This document shows, piece after piece, positions 18,627-27,903 of a stretch of 64,000 nt of DNA. Source of the DNA: Agriterribacter humi (GTDB taxonomy: Bacteria; Bacteroidota; Bacteroidia; Chitinophagales; Chitinophagaceae). Below the pieces are notes generated by a model. The model saw only the letters and a program-made list of their open reading frames with translations, searched no databases and was not told the origin of the DNA. How positions within the stretch are numbered: position 1 is the first letter of the stretch; each line of letters begins with the position of its first letter. The stretch covers positions 1 to 64,000 of the forward strand of contig NZ_VOHQ01000018.1 in NCBI RefSeq assembly GCF_009192765.1. The letters run 5' to 3'. Made by a program: the position numbers and the translations under genes.

Positions 18627-19184
18627 ATGAATGACCAGCACAATCCATGGCAAATCATTGATCAGAGGAATATTTATGATAATCCATGGATACAGGTAAT
18701 AGAATATAATGTGATCAATCCGGGTGGCGGAAAAGGTATTTACGGCAAAGTGCATTTTAAGAACAATGCTATAGGCATTGTGCCCCTTGATGCAGAAGGC
18801 AATACCTGGCTGGTTGGCCAATATCGCTTTCCGCTTGATGCTTATAGCTGGGAAATTCCCGAAGGCGGCGGAGATTTACAAACAGACCCATTGGTTTCGG
18901 CAAACCGTGAATTACTGGAGGAAACAGGAATAAAAGCCCAAAAATGGACGAAGATCATGGATATGCATTTATCTAATTCTGTAACGAATGAAACAGCAGT
19001 TGTATATCTTGCACAGGAATTATCTTTTCATGCAGCAACTCCGGAAGAATCGGAACAACTGGCAATAAAAAAATTGCCTTTTAAAAAAGCTTTTGATATG
19101 GTTAATGCCGGAGAGATAACAGATTCGATATCTGTTGCTGCATTGCTTAAAGTAAATTACCTGTTAGCCAACAAACTGATATAA
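18627..19184 (+). CDS. Nudix hydrolase (ADP-ribose pyrophosphatase-like)
   Basis: 185-residue Nudix protein; ATG 18627 (MNDQHNPWQII) is preferred because upstream in-frame codons run into the metK terminator. The Nudix box reads from GGGDLQTDPLVSAN into RELLEETGI. The metal-binding REUxEExGU core is complete, but the first box Glu (eight before Arg) is Thr. WLVGQYRFPLDAYSWEIPEG before it is typical of ADP-ribose/nucleoside-diphosphate-sugar pyrophosphatases. The substrate is inferred from this. It lies 11 bases before rlmB and probably forms a two-gene operon with it. Confidence 0.87.
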   Translation: MNDQHNPWQIIDQRNIYDNPWIQVIEYNVINPGGGKGIYGKVHFKNNAIGIVPLDAEGNTWLVGQYRFPLDAYSWEIPEGGGDLQTDPLVSANRELLEETGIKAQKWTKIMDMHLSNSVTNETAVVYLAQELSFHAATPEESEQLAIKKLPFKKAFDMVNAGEITDSISVAALLKVNYLLANKLI

Positions 19185-19195
19185 TAATTTCAATT

Positions 19196-19951
19196 TTGAA
19201 AAAATCATCTTTTATTATAGGCCGCCAGCCCCTCATTGAAGCTTTTGAAAGCGGTAAAGCCATTGATAAGATATTCATGTATAAAAATATCAATGGTGAA
19301 AATATCCAGCATATCCGTCAACTGGCAAAAGATAACCATGTACCCATACAAATGGTGCCGGTTGAAAAGCTGAACAGCTTTACAAAAGCCAATCACCAGG
19401 GGGTTGTAGCTATTGCTGCCGTGGTACAGTATACCGGGCTGCAGCAGGTCATTGATCATACTGTAAGCAAAGGAGAACATCCTTTATTTATTATGCTGGA
19501 TGGCGTAACCGATGTAAGAAATATCGGCGCCATTGCCCGCACTGCAGTATGCTGCGGCGCCCAGTGCATTATTATACCCGATAAGGGTGTGGGAGCGTTG
19601 AATGAAGAAACGATGAAATCATCGGCCGGCGCTTTGGAACTGGTATACATATCAAGGGTAACCAGCCTGGCGCATGCCGTTGACACCCTGCACTTAAATG
19701 GCATAAGGGTACTGGCCGCTGAAATGCAAACAGCCAAAAAGGTCTATGAAGTTGATTTTGTAACACCATGCTGTATAATTATGGGCAATGAAGAAAAAGG
19801 GATACAGCATTTTTTAAGTAAGGCTTCCGATGAGCATTTTACCATACCCATAGCCGGTAATTTCGATTCCTATAATGTGTCTGTGGCAGCAGGGATTATT
19901 TTGTATGAAGCGATGAAGCAAAGAATGAGTTACCCTCTTCCCCAGGGGTAA
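19196..19951 (+). CDS. rlmB: 23S rRNA 2'-O-methyltransferase, RlmB/TrmH (SpoU) family
   Basis: 251-residue SPOUT methyltransferase; it uses SAM to methylate the ribose of a 23S rRNA guanosine in known RlmB proteins. The start is TTG at 19196, giving KKSSFIIGRQPLIEAFESGKAIDK, the usual N-terminal substrate-binding domain; no ATG fits. SpoU motifs are LDGVTDVRNIGAIARTAVCCG (in pieces), MKSSAGALE, IIMGNEEKGI and NVSVAAGIILYEA, which form the knotted SAM site. It could instead act on another rRNA position or on tRNA. Placed just after the Nudix gene. Confidence 0.88.
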   Translation: MKKSSFIIGRQPLIEAFESGKAIDKIFMYKNINGENIQHIRQLAKDNHVPIQMVPVEKLNSFTKANHQGVVAIAAVVQYTGLQQVIDHTVSKGEHPLFIMLDGVTDVRNIGAIARTAVCCGAQCIIIPDKGVGALNEETMKSSAGALELVYISRVTSLAHAVDTLHLNGIRVLAAEMQTAKKVYEVDFVTPCCIIMGNEEKGIQHFLSKASDEHFTIPIAGNFDSYNVSVAAGIILYEAMKQRMSYPLPQG

Positions 19952-20226
19952 ATCCGAAGAGAATACAAAGCACCAAGAACCAAATAACAAGAACCAAATA
20001 AAATACAAATTCGAGCAAAAGAGAAAGGTGAGAAGTGAAAGAAGGAGTATCCGTTCTATTGGTAGTTACGCTCCCGATAGCCTATACCTGATCGCTGATT
20101 ATCCGAAATCCGGAGCGAAATGCAACCACAAACTATAAACGATAAACTACAAATTAAATCAGCCACAATCTCAAATCTTAAATCTCAAATTTCAAATCCT
20201 GCAACCTGTAACCAGCAACTTGTAGC
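19952..20226. repeat. Copy of dispersed degenerate intergenic repeat
   Basis: 275 bases between convergent genes. It carries AAGCACCAAGAACCAAATAA, followed by CAAGAACCAAAT (19969-20000), then a simple CAAATCTTAAATCTCAAATT tract and GCAACCTGTAACC near 20205. The same words recur at 36061, 37165 and 62100 and, inverted, near 25950 and 31120-31400. Confidence 0.65.
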
Positions 20227-20793
20227 CTATCTCAAATCCAATTGCTCCCGGCAAAAGCCATTGAATTCGCTTTCGTTTATATCATGCCTGATGATCTCTC
20301 TCTGGAGCATCTTGTTATTTTTAAAATCTAATGTCAGTAAACCGTCTTTAAGCACTACGTTTGAAAATGCATTCCATTCGTATCGTTTCCTGAAAAACGT
20401 ATTGATCACTATTTTTTCGTCTGACACGCCTATTTCCAGCGGGTGGCGGGCCTGGTGGTCAAATAAAATAAATAAAATAAACAGAAGGGCGATCCATCGC
20501 ATACCGGGAACCAATAGCCACAGGCAGCCTGTAACAAACAACGGATGTTTATAGGTTATAGCTTTATTGATCTTTCTTTTTACCCCGATCATCCATACCA
20601 GCCCAACCGGAATGAGCCAGTTTACCCAGAACAATACAGAGGAAAAACTTCCATAGGCATAGGTATAATACAAAAAAAATATCCAGGAAATAAAACAAAG
20701 CAGGAAACTGATATAATTAATATTCTCCGGCTTCTCTTTTTTCATGATCAGTATATACTGGAATAATTCACTTTTCTTTTTTGACATAAACAT
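20227..20793 (-). CDS. Small membrane protein, unknown function
   Basis: 188 residues with four hydrophobic segments in the first 110 residues (ISFLLCFISWIFFLYYTY, VLFWVNWLIPVGLVWMI, a third around HPLFVTGCLWLLVPGM, IALLFILFILF). A soluble C-terminal part of about 75 residues follows, strand-rich, like a small PH-type domain (IGVSDEKIVINTF, VVLKDGLLTLDFK). No known family is recognised. Its ATG overlaps the stop of the arginase-family gene as TGATG on the minus strand. This supports the start at 20793 and indicates translational coupling, although no functional link is obvious. Confidence 0.65.
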   Translation of the reverse strand: MFMSKKKSELFQYILIMKKEKPENINYISFLLCFISWIFFLYYTYAYGSFSSVLFWVNWLIPVGLVWMIGVKRKINKAITYKHPLFVTGCLWLLVPGMRWIALLFILFILFDHQARHPLEIGVSDEKIVINTFFRKRYEWNAFSNVVLKDGLLTLDFKNNKMLQREIIRHDINESEFNGFCREQLDLR

Positions 20794-21830
20794 CAGTTGC
20801 TTGCTACCATGAGGTTACATAATTTGAACAGCACTCGTGCACCCACATTTTCATCCCACTCATTGCTGCTAATGCCAACCTCGCATAAATCAAAGCCAAT
20901 AAGCTGGCGACCACTTTCTAATATTTTCCGGAAAAGATAAAATAGCTGTTCTGTTTCAAATCCTCCCGGAACAGGCGTTCCTGTATGCGGGCATAAGGTT
21001 CTGTTCAACCCGTCAATATCGAAACTAATGTATACTTTCTGGGGAAGATGATTAATGATTTCATCTGCAAGATATTGCCAGCTCAATCCTTCAAACTGGC
21101 GTTCCTTTATTTGCTTATCGAAATAAGTAACTACCCTGTTGCTGCTGTTGCAAATATAATCCCATTCACTCTGGCTGTAATCACGAACGCCCACCTGCAC
21201 CAGGCGGGTGAGCTGGGGTATTTCATTCAATGCATTGTACATAATGGAAGCATGCGAATAGGTAAATTGCTGGTAAGCTTCGCGAAGATCACAATGGGCA
21301 TCAATTTGTAAAATGCCGAAATCGTTGTATTTTTCGGAAATGGCCTTATAAAATCCTAAAGGTGTGCTATGATCGCCGCCTAATAATCCAACCAGCTTGC
21401 CTTTATCCAGTAAAGCTTTGGTTTGATCGTAAACCCATGCATTCAAAAAACCACTCCCCTCATTTACTTCTTTAAGCGCCTTGCACATGAACCGGTTCTC
21501 ATCTATTTTTTGACCCTGTGAAATGTAGTCAATAAAAAGCTCGGATTCTTTACGGAGGTAATCGTTTTTAAACAGTATTTTCTTATCGGGCTCGCGCAAA
21601 AAGAAACCCTGCTTCCAGCCATTATTAACATCAGAATCAAAAAGATCAACATGCAAACTCGCTTTTTGTATGCGCTCAGGGGCTCTTGCCGTACCAGCCA
21701 GGTAACTAACGGTAACTTCCCAGGGCACAGACAGCACTACCAGCCTTGCTTCTTCTTCAGAAAAAGGCAAACCAAAAATATTGTAATTGGGATTACCAGA
21801 ACTATTGGGGTCAAACTTTGAAAGGTCCAT
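20793..21830 (-). CDS. Arginase/agmatinase/formimidoylglutamase-family hydrolase
   Basis: 345-residue ureohydrolase with the complete two-metal site: GLLGGDHSTP (His), LQIDAHCDLRE (DxHxD) and YISFDIDGLN (DxD), plus THE-like PVPGGFETEQ near the end. Such enzymes split guanidino groups to release urea or formamide from arginine, agmatine or formiminoglutamate. An N-terminal part of about 70 residues (FSEEEARLVVLSVPWEVT) precedes the core, as in many Bacteroidota agmatinase-like proteins. The true substrate cannot be told; no polyamine or histidine genes are near. It is followed by the coupled membrane protein gene. Confidence 0.82.
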   Translation of the reverse strand: MDLSKFDPNSSGNPNYNIFGLPFSEEEARLVVLSVPWEVTVSYLAGTARAPERIQKASLHVDLFDSDVNNGWKQGFFLREPDKKILFKNDYLRKESELFIDYISQGQKIDENRFMCKALKEVNEGSGFLNAWVYDQTKALLDKGKLVGLLGGDHSTPLGFYKAISEKYNDFGILQIDAHCDLREAYQQFTYSHASIMYNALNEIPQLTRLVQVGVRDYSQSEWDYICNSSNRVVTYFDKQIKERQFEGLSWQYLADEIINHLPQKVYISFDIDGLNRTLCPHTGTPVPGGFETEQLFYLFRKILESGRQLIGFDLCEVGISSNEWDENVGARVLFKLCNLMVASN

Positions 21831-22278
21831 GATTAAACAAAAATGAATACATCAAAAAGCGGTGCAAGTTATGGCAGTTTTTTACAACAGCGAACTTAAT
21901 AACGTTATAATTACAAATAAGGTTGCACGGGAGAATTTGAAAATGTGGGAATTTGAAAATTTGAGAATGCCCGCCCCGTTCGGCTGGTGTCGTCCCCGCC
22001 TGAATGGCTCAGTCGGGCAGGCAGGCGGGCGGCTGCATAGACGAGGGAAAAATATGGAAACCTGCCTTGCCGGCAGGCAGGTATGGGAATGAGAGCGGTC
22101 GGTACGCAAAGCGCAGACCGAGGTTAATTGCAGGGAATGCAGAAATAGAATTGTTTATGAAAAGTTAAATACAATATAATAACCCGCAGTAGTCGCAAAT
22201 AGCTTGTTATCTAAAAAACAATTAACAACCACGTTGTTTTTTGACCTAATTTTGCCCCGTGATAATACGTGTTTTATT
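21831..22278. repeat. Intergenic region with GC-rich REP-like inverted repeats
   Basis: 448 bases between divergent genes. Two GC-rich inverted repeats lie next to each other in AT-rich DNA: CCCGCCTG (21995-22002) with CAGGCGGG (22022-22029), and ACCTGCC (22060-22066) with GGCAGGT (22076-22082) around a palindromic TGCCGGCA core. Simple GAATTTGAAAAT-type words precede them. The ccmE promoter element lies at 22247. Confidence 0.6.
22247..22254 (+). promoter_or_regulatory. Bacteroidota -7 promoter element (TAATTTTG)
   Basis: Exact TAnnTTTG match 24 bases before the ccmE start. A TTG at 22234 is too close (10-base spacer) to be a normal -33 element. Confidence 0.5.
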
Positions 22279-22695
22279 ATGAAAAAAATTCATATCGTTA
22301 CATTGGTCGTTATAGCTGCAGTAATCGCATATATGCTGATCACTTTATCCAAAGACCTTACTACTTATGATACCATCGCTTCTGCAAGGCAGAAGCAGGG
22401 GAAATTCATCCATCTCATTGCCAAATTAGACAGATCAAAAGAAATAGAATATAATCCTGTAACAGATCCTAATTTCCTTGCATTTTATGCGGTTGATTCT
22501 TTGGGCGGACAAACCAAAGTAGTTTACCACAATACCAAGCCCCCTGAACTGGAAATGAGCGAAAGAATTGTAATGAAAGGTAAAATGAACGGTGAAGTAT
22601 TTGAATGTAAAGAAATTTTGCTTAAATGTCCCTCTAAATACAAAGACGATCCGTTACAACAGGAAAAGGCTTTAGAACAAAAAATGCAGGATTAA
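22279..22695 (+). CDS. ccmE: Cytochrome c maturation heme chaperone CcmE, Cys-type (CxxxY)
   Basis: 138-residue membrane-anchored protein of the periplasmic side. It has one N-terminal transmembrane helix (IVTLVVIAAVIAYMLI), then an OB-fold domain. In classical CcmE a histidine in HxxxY binds heme covalently; here the aligned segment is LLKCPSKYKDD, giving Cys117 and Tyr121 (CxxxY). Cys-type CcmE proteins are known from archaea and some Desulfovibrio. The ATG at 22279 is preferred over an upstream start because it begins directly before the anchor. The ccmF/ccsA gene starts 6 bases downstream, so both are co-expressed. Other Ccm genes are not in the window. Confidence 0.85.
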   Translation: MKKIHIVTLVVIAAVIAYMLITLSKDLTTYDTIASARQKQGKFIHLIAKLDRSKEIEYNPVTDPNFLAFYAVDSLGGQTKVVYHNTKPPELEMSERIVMKGKMNGEVFECKEILLKCPSKYKDDPLQQEKALEQKMQD

Positions 22696-22701
22696 TTTAA
22701 C

Positions 22702-25158
22702 ATGCTTTACCAGGGTGAACATTTATTCGTAGGACAACTCGGCCACTTTTGTGTATTGTTGTCTTTTGTGGCTTCTATTGTTGCAACCTTTGCATATTTT
22801 AAGGCAACCCAAACGTCTACGGTGCTTAACGAGCATGTGGCCTGGAAAAAACTGGCCCGTACTGCTTTTATTATTGAAACCATTGCGGTAATAGCCCTTT
22901 TCGCTACCTTGTATACCATTATTTATAATCACTACTTTGAATATAAGTATGCACATCAGCACTCCAAGCGCAGCCTACCTACCAAATATTTATTGAGCTG
23001 CCTTTGGGAAGGACAGGAAGGTAGCTTTATGTTGTGGAGTTTCTGGCATAGCATACTGGGACTGGCCATCATGCTCAAAACGAAGAAGTGGGAAGCGCCG
23101 GTAATGACCATCATTTCCTTAGTGCAAATATTTCTGGCTACATTTTTATTGGGCATTTATTTTTTCGACCTTAAAATAGGCAGCAACCCCTTTGTTTTGA
23201 TGCGGAATGAGTTTCCCGGCGCTCCTGTATTTCAGGACCCGCTGTATCTGCAAAAATACCTGCGCGATGGAAACGGGCTGAACGTATTGCTTCAAAACTA
23301 CTGGATGGTCATTCATCCTCCCATACTATTCTTAGGATTCGCTTCCACCATTGTGCCTTTTGCTTTTGCTGTAGCTGGTCTTTGGAAGAAGAATTATACC
23401 GGCTGGATCAAAGCTGCGCTTCCATGGACTTTATTCAGTGCGGCAATGCTGGGGATCGGCATTATGATGGGCGCCGCCTGGGCTTATGAATCACTTACTT
23501 TTGGAGGTTACTGGGCATGGGACCCTGTGGAAAATGCTTCTCTTGTACCATGGCTGCTAATGGTGGCCGGGCTTCATACGATGCTCATCAATAAATCAAC
23601 CGGGTACTCATCCAAATCGGCATACTGGTTTTTGTTTCTTTCTTATTTACTGTTATTGTATTCAACTTTTTTAACGCGCACCGGTGTTTTGGGTGATACT
23701 TCCGTGCATTCTTTTACAGGAGAAGGCAGTTCCCTGTTCTGGCACCTGATCATAATGATGGGCGTATTTTCTGCTGTATTTATAACTGCTTATTTCAAAA
23801 ACAGCAGGAAAATTCCTGTAATTCATAAAGAGGAAGATATTTCTTCCAGGGAATTCTGGATGTTTGTTGGGGCATTGGTATTGCTTATTTCCGCAGCTTA
23901 TATTTCGTTCTTTACTTCCTTACCGGTTTTTAATAAGATTTTTGGAACACATAAAGCCATTGGGGAAGATCCTGAATATGTGTATAACCGGGTAATGATT
24001 TTAATAGCGGTGGTAATAGGATTACTCACCGCTATTACACAATACCTGAAATATAAAAAAACATCCCGTTCTTTCTGGGTAAAGAAAATCATTACACCAA
24101 CTATTGTCGCGCTTATTATTTCGGTATTGATCAGTGTTTTTGGAAATATAGATTATAATAAATACGGAATCGGCTACTTGGGCGCCATTCACCTGGCTAT
24201 TTTTGCGGCTACCTATGCTGTTATTGCCAATGCCATGTATATATGGACAGGAGCAAAAGGAAAACTAAGCCTGGCAGGAGGATCTGTTGCGCATTTGGGT
24301 TTTGGGATGGTGCTGGTGGGCATTTTAATTTCCTCCTCAAAAAAGGAAGTCATTTCCATTAACCGCACCGGCATTATGATACCGGGATTAAAAGATACCA
24401 AGGGCCGGGACGACAGTGGATTAGAGAATGTTACCCTTATTATGGGTGTGCCCACTCCCATGGGTAAATACATGGTAACATATGAAGGTGATTCTACTCA
24501 CCCGGCCGATGAAAAAATGTATTTCAAAGTAAATTATGTTCGCAAGGATACGGCTACCGGTAAAGTGCTTGAAGCTTTTAACTTATATCCCAATGCTTTT
24601 TTGATGAAAGCGGAGGAGGGGAAAACCGCCTTATCGGCCAATCCGGATTCGAGGCACTACTGGTATAAAGATGTGTTTACTTTTATAACCTCCATGCCTG
24701 ATCCGGAAAGCATAAAAGACACGGCAACATTCAGGGATCATCCTGTACAACAGGGAGATACGGTTTTTTATTCAAATGGCTATATTATTGTTGACCAGGT
24801 AATTGAAGCCAATAAAAATACAAACAAAGACCTTCCCCTTGTAGACAGCGCCTGGTTGACCGATGTAACTGTATATAGCAATAACGGCATGACCTACAAA
24901 GCGCAGCCTGCTTTGTTCTCTAAAGACAATGCACCCATTGCAAAAAGAGATACTGTAATATCGCAAAACCTTGTGTTGCAGGTAAATAAAATTGGTAATG
25001 CCATCGCTTTGGGCGTAAAGGAATCCAATGCAGTGATGAAATACATCACTTTAAAGGCGTTTCAGTTCCCTTTTATCAATATCCTTTGGCTGGGAATACT
25101 TATCATGTCGGCAGGTTTTTTCATAAGCATGTGGCACCGGTTTAAAAAAGACAGTTAA
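22702..25158 (+). CDS. ccmF: Cytochrome c heme lyase CcmF/CcsA-type membrane protein
   Basis: 818-residue polytopic membrane protein that attaches heme to apocytochrome c. About 14 hydrophobic segments are spread over residues 10-540, with a final one near 795. The heme-presenting WWD segment is intact: FGGYWAWDPVENASLVPW at residues 267-284. Flanking histidines are present (NYWMVIHPPILFLGF near 205 and GLHTML near 291). A large periplasmic domain covers roughly 550-785, as in CcmF. It is paired with ccmE, 6 bases apart. Total length is longer than E. coli CcmF (about 650), mostly from the periplasmic part. Confidence 0.9.
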   Translation: MLYQGEHLFVGQLGHFCVLLSFVASIVATFAYFKATQTSTVLNEHVAWKKLARTAFIIETIAVIALFATLYTIIYNHYFEYKYAHQHSKRSLPTKYLLSCLWEGQEGSFMLWSFWHSILGLAIMLKTKKWEAPVMTIISLVQIFLATFLLGIYFFDLKIGSNPFVLMRNEFPGAPVFQDPLYLQKYLRDGNGLNVLLQNYWMVIHPPILFLGFASTIVPFAFAVAGLWKKNYTGWIKAALPWTLFSAAMLGIGIMMGAAWAYESLTFGGYWAWDPVENASLVPWLLMVAGLHTMLINKSTGYSSKSAYWFLFLSYLLLLYSTFLTRTGVLGDTSVHSFTGEGSSLFWHLIIMMGVFSAVFITAYFKNSRKIPVIHKEEDISSREFWMFVGALVLLISAAYISFFTSLPVFNKIFGTHKAIGEDPEYVYNRVMILIAVVIGLLTAITQYLKYKKTSRSFWVKKIITPTIVALIISVLISVFGNIDYNKYGIGYLGAIHLAIFAATYAVIANAMYIWTGAKGKLSLAGGSVAHLGFGMVLVGILISSSKKEVISINRTGIMIPGLKDTKGRDDSGLENVTLIMGVPTPMGKYMVTYEGDSTHPADEKMYFKVNYVRKDTATGKVLEAFNLYPNAFLMKAEEGKTALSANPDSRHYWYKDVFTFITSMPDPESIKDTATFRDHPVQQGDTVFYSNGYIIVDQVIEANKNTNKDLPLVDSAWLTDVTVYSNNGMTYKAQPALFSKDNAPIAKRDTVISQNLVLQVNKIGNAIALGVKESNAVMKYITLKAFQFPFINILWLGILIMSAGFFISMWHRFKKDS

Positions 25159-25260
25159 TCCTCAACAATTTTTTAACTTACTGGCAGCGGTTGTGTTGGG
25201 TTTTCTGTCTACACGTATTAAATGTGACGCAAAATCCGTTAATATAGTAATTTGCAGCTT

Positions 25261-25884
25261 ATGGCTGGCCGCAAGCAACCATATCATTCATTAATTCTTT
25301 CCGTACTCTGCTGGGCGTTATTGAGTTCAATTGCTCAATCGCAAACCCGGTTCGGTATCAATGACACCATTGTTGTGCCGGCCATCATTTACAATGGCGA
25401 TACCCTGTCGTATAAAGAGATGCCTGAAGTATATGTTTATCTGGAGTTATCTGCTGCGGGAAGACGGGCGCATCGGGAATGGACGAGACTGCGCAATGCG
25501 GTATATGTTACTTATCCTTACGCAAAAAAAGCCGGCGCCGTGTTTAATGATATTAATGCGCACCTGCTGAATATGCCGGATAAAGAAAAGAGAAAGGCTT
25601 ATGTTAAAAGCCGTGAAAAGGATTTGCGTGATGAATTTACAAAACCACTTACGAACTTGTCCGTTTACCAGGGAAGAGTGTTAATGAAACTGATTGCAAG
25701 GGAAACGGGTAATACCTGTTATGATATCATCCATGATTACAAAGGAAGCTTTTCCGCAGGGTTCTGGCAAAGCGTGGCCTGGATTTTCGGCAGCAGCCTG
25801 AAGCAAACCTATAATGCACGGACTGATGATGCCCAAATTGAAGACATTGTAATAGAAGTAAGGCGGATGTACGGGCTGTATTAG
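25261..25884 (+). CDS. DUF4294 domain secreted protein
   Basis: 207-residue exported protein; ATG 25261 (MAGRKQPYHSLILSVLCWALL) gives a signal peptide ending around SIAQSQ, better than a TTG nine bases upstream. The conserved core is IVVPAIIYNGDTLSYKEMPEVYVY, then WTRLRNAVYVTYPYAKKAG and TYNARTDDAQIEDIV, the DUF4294 pattern of Bacteroidota. Function unknown; periplasmic location is inferred. It follows ccmF on the same strand by 102 bases. No terminator separates them. Confidence 0.8.
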   Translation: MAGRKQPYHSLILSVLCWALLSSIAQSQTRFGINDTIVVPAIIYNGDTLSYKEMPEVYVYLELSAAGRRAHREWTRLRNAVYVTYPYAKKAGAVFNDINAHLLNMPDKEKRKAYVKSREKDLRDEFTKPLTNLSVYQGRVLMKLIARETGNTCYDIIHDYKGSFSAGFWQSVAWIFGSSLKQTYNARTDDAQIEDIVIEVRRMYGLY

Positions 25885-26001
25885 TTTGGAAGTTTAGGGT
25901 TTGGGGTTTGATCGTAGCGAAGACAGATTCTTCCTGCGTTATAATGACAAATAGCTGTGCTTTATCATTTATAGTTTACCGTTTGGTCAAAATCTTAAAT
26001 C

Positions 26002-27447
26002 TCAAATCATCATATCCACAAACTCATTGACCGGTAAAGCAGCTAAGGTTTTATAATCTAACGATACCTGCAAAACGGTTTGCTGCTGCTTAACTGAAAA
26101 TTTCCGGGCCAGGTTGGTTTTGAATTTCTCTACCAGTACCGGTATACCTTCTTCGCGGCGACGCTTGTGCCCTATCGGGTATTCTACTATCACCTCGGGC
26201 AAAACCGTTCCATCATTCAGCTCCACCGTTAAGGCGTTGGCAATAGAACGCTTTTCCGGATCGTGGTAATCTTTGGTAAATTGAATATCTTCTACTATCA
26301 CCATTTTATCGCGCAATATGTCAATACGTGGATCAGCAGCAATATTATCTTCATAATCCGCCGCGGTAAGGCGCCCGAAAATTAAAGGAACGGCTATCAT
26401 ATATTGAATACAGTGATCGCGGTCGGCGGGATTGTGTAACGGCCCTTTTTTATCAATAATGCGTATAGCCGCTTCATGTGTGCGGATGCTTATTTTTTTT
26501 ATATCGTTTGTAGTTTTGCCAGCCGATTGCAATTGTTTATGCAAACTCATTGCTGCCTCTACCGCTGTTTGAGAATGAAACTCGGCCGGGAAGGATATCT
26601 TGAACAATACATTTTCCATTACATAAGAACCATAATTCCGTTGGAACTTAAACGCATTGCCTTTAAACAGTACATCATAAAATCCCCAGGTTTTGGCAGT
26701 GAGTACGGACGGATAGCCCATTTCGCCGGTTTTGGCGATCAGTGCCAGGCGTACAGCCCGTGAAGTGGCATCACCCGCCGCCCATGATTTGCGGCTACCT
26801 GTGTTGGGTGAATGACGATAGGTGCGCAGGGAATGTCCGTCTACAAAAGCGAGGGAAATGGCGTTGATCAACTCATCGCGGGTTAAGCCGATAAGCTTAC
26901 CCACCACTGCTGTGGAAGCTAATTTTACCAGCAGCACATGATCGAGCCCTACCCTGTTGAACGAATTTTCCAGCGCCATTACACCCTGTATTTCGTGTGC
27001 ACGGATCATCGCATCTAATACGGATTTCATAGTTAAAGGCGATTTGCCATTGGCGATGGCTGTACGGGAAAGCCAGTCGGCAGTTGCCAATATACCACCT
27101 AAATTATCGGAAGGATGTCCCCATTCGGCTGCCAGCCAGGTATCATTAAAATCAAGCCACCTGATAATGGTGCCGATATTAAATGCGGCCTGTACGGGAT
27201 CCAATTGAAAAGAGGTGCCGGGAACTTTAGCGCCGTTGGGCACAATGGTACCGGGCACAATGGGGCCCAGCAATTTTGCACATGCTGGATAAGTTAGCGC
27301 TTCCAGTCCGCAACCAAGTGTATCCAATAAACAATAATGTGCTGTTTTCCAGGCTACCTCATTTTTTATTTCATAGTTCAGCACATAGTCTGCAATGTCG
27401 GTAATTACTTTATCGGTTGGCGGACGTTCATTGGAGATGGAATACAT
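26002..27447 (-). CDS. prpD: 2-methylcitrate dehydratase PrpD (MmgE/PrpD family)
   Basis: 481-residue dehydratase converting 2-methylcitrate to 2-methyl-cis-aconitate in propionate breakdown. Motifs are [52 protein letters not shown] and [13 protein letters not shown], which fit the PrpD branch better than general MmgE proteins. Length is normal. It is the last gene of a prpB-prpC-(four-helix protein)-prpD cluster, and the pathway assignment rests on this context as much as on the sequence. A simple repeat tract follows the stop. Confidence 0.92.
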   Translation of the reverse strand: MYSISNERPPTDKVITDIADYVLNYEIKNEVAWKTAHYCLLDTLGCGLEALTYPACAKLLGPIVPGTIVPNGAKVPGTSFQLDPVQAAFNIGTIIRWLDFNDTWLAAEWGHPSDNLGGILATADWLSRTAIANGKSPLTMKSVLDAMIRAHEIQGVMALENSFNRVGLDHVLLVKLASTAVVGKLIGLTRDELINAISLAFVDGHSLRTYRHSPNTGSRKSWAAGDATSRAVRLALIAKTGEMGYPSVLTAKTWGFYDVLFKGNAFKFQRNYGSYVMENVLFKISFPAEFHSQTAVEAAMSLHKQLQSAGKTTNDIKKISIRTHEAAIRIIDKKGPLHNPADRDHCIQYMIAVPLIFGRLTAADYEDNIAADPRIDILRDKMVIVEDIQFTKDYHDPEKRSIANALTVELNDGTVLPEVIVEYPIGHKRRREEGIPVLVEKFKTNLARKFSVKQQQTVLQVSLDYKTLAALPVNEFVDMMI

Positions 27448-27540
27448 AATGAATTTATGATTTCTGATTTGTTGATTTGTGATTTACTAATATGCTTTTA
27501 TAGCAACAGTATCCGTATAAGAGACCAGAAAATTAAATGC

Positions 27541-27903
27541 TTATTTATTTTTGTTCTTTTTTGCCGTAATATCTGTCGCGTTAAAAATACTTACCAATTC
27601 GTTTGCTTCTTTCATTAAGACATCAATGCCAGACCCTGCCGGGACCAACACCGCTTCTTTTGCTACCTCCAGCCAATATAAAGACTCATCCGCTTCTTCA
27701 ACAACAATTTCAATTTTATAAATAAAATCTGCTTTTGACTTCCCTCTGCAGGCAGCACGGTAATTAGCGCCTACTGACCCGGCCGATCTTATCAATTGTT
27801 TTGCTGTTTCAAAGCCCGCTGCATTTCTCGGAAAAACCCCGCACAATTTAATAACTGCAATGTGAAAATTTTTGGTGCGCAATTGAAGGTCTTGCTTATT
27901 CAT
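27541..27903 (-). CDS. Four-helix-bundle protein of the 23S rRNA intervening-sequence (S23) family
   Basis: 120 residues, mostly helical, with the family pattern LRTKNFHIAVIKLCG, FETAKQLIRSAGSVGANYRAA, GKSKADFIYKIEIVVEEADE and ESLYWLEVAKEA. Proteins of this family were first found encoded within intervening sequences of 23S rRNA genes and are now known as free-standing genes, usually of unknown role; the fold is a pentameric four-helix bundle. Here it lies between prpC and prpD on the same strand. An in-frame Lys-rich tail ends the protein. Whether it has anything to do with propionate metabolism is unknown; insertion as a cargo gene is equally likely. Confidence 0.85.
   Translation of the reverse strand: MNKQDLQLRTKNFHIAVIKLCGVFPRNAAGFETAKQLIRSAGSVGANYRAACRGKSKADFIYKIEIVVEEADESLYWLEVAKEAVLVPAGSGIDVLMKEANELVSIFNATDITAKKNKNK

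Noticed and set aside
20120-20554. 144-codon plus-strand frame
   Set aside because: It lies over the intergenic repeat and antisense to the membrane protein gene, and begins with low-complexity repeat words.
21862-22109. Short frames on both strands in the REP-like region
   Set aside because: Composition comes from the GC-rich hairpins; no start signal or family likeness.
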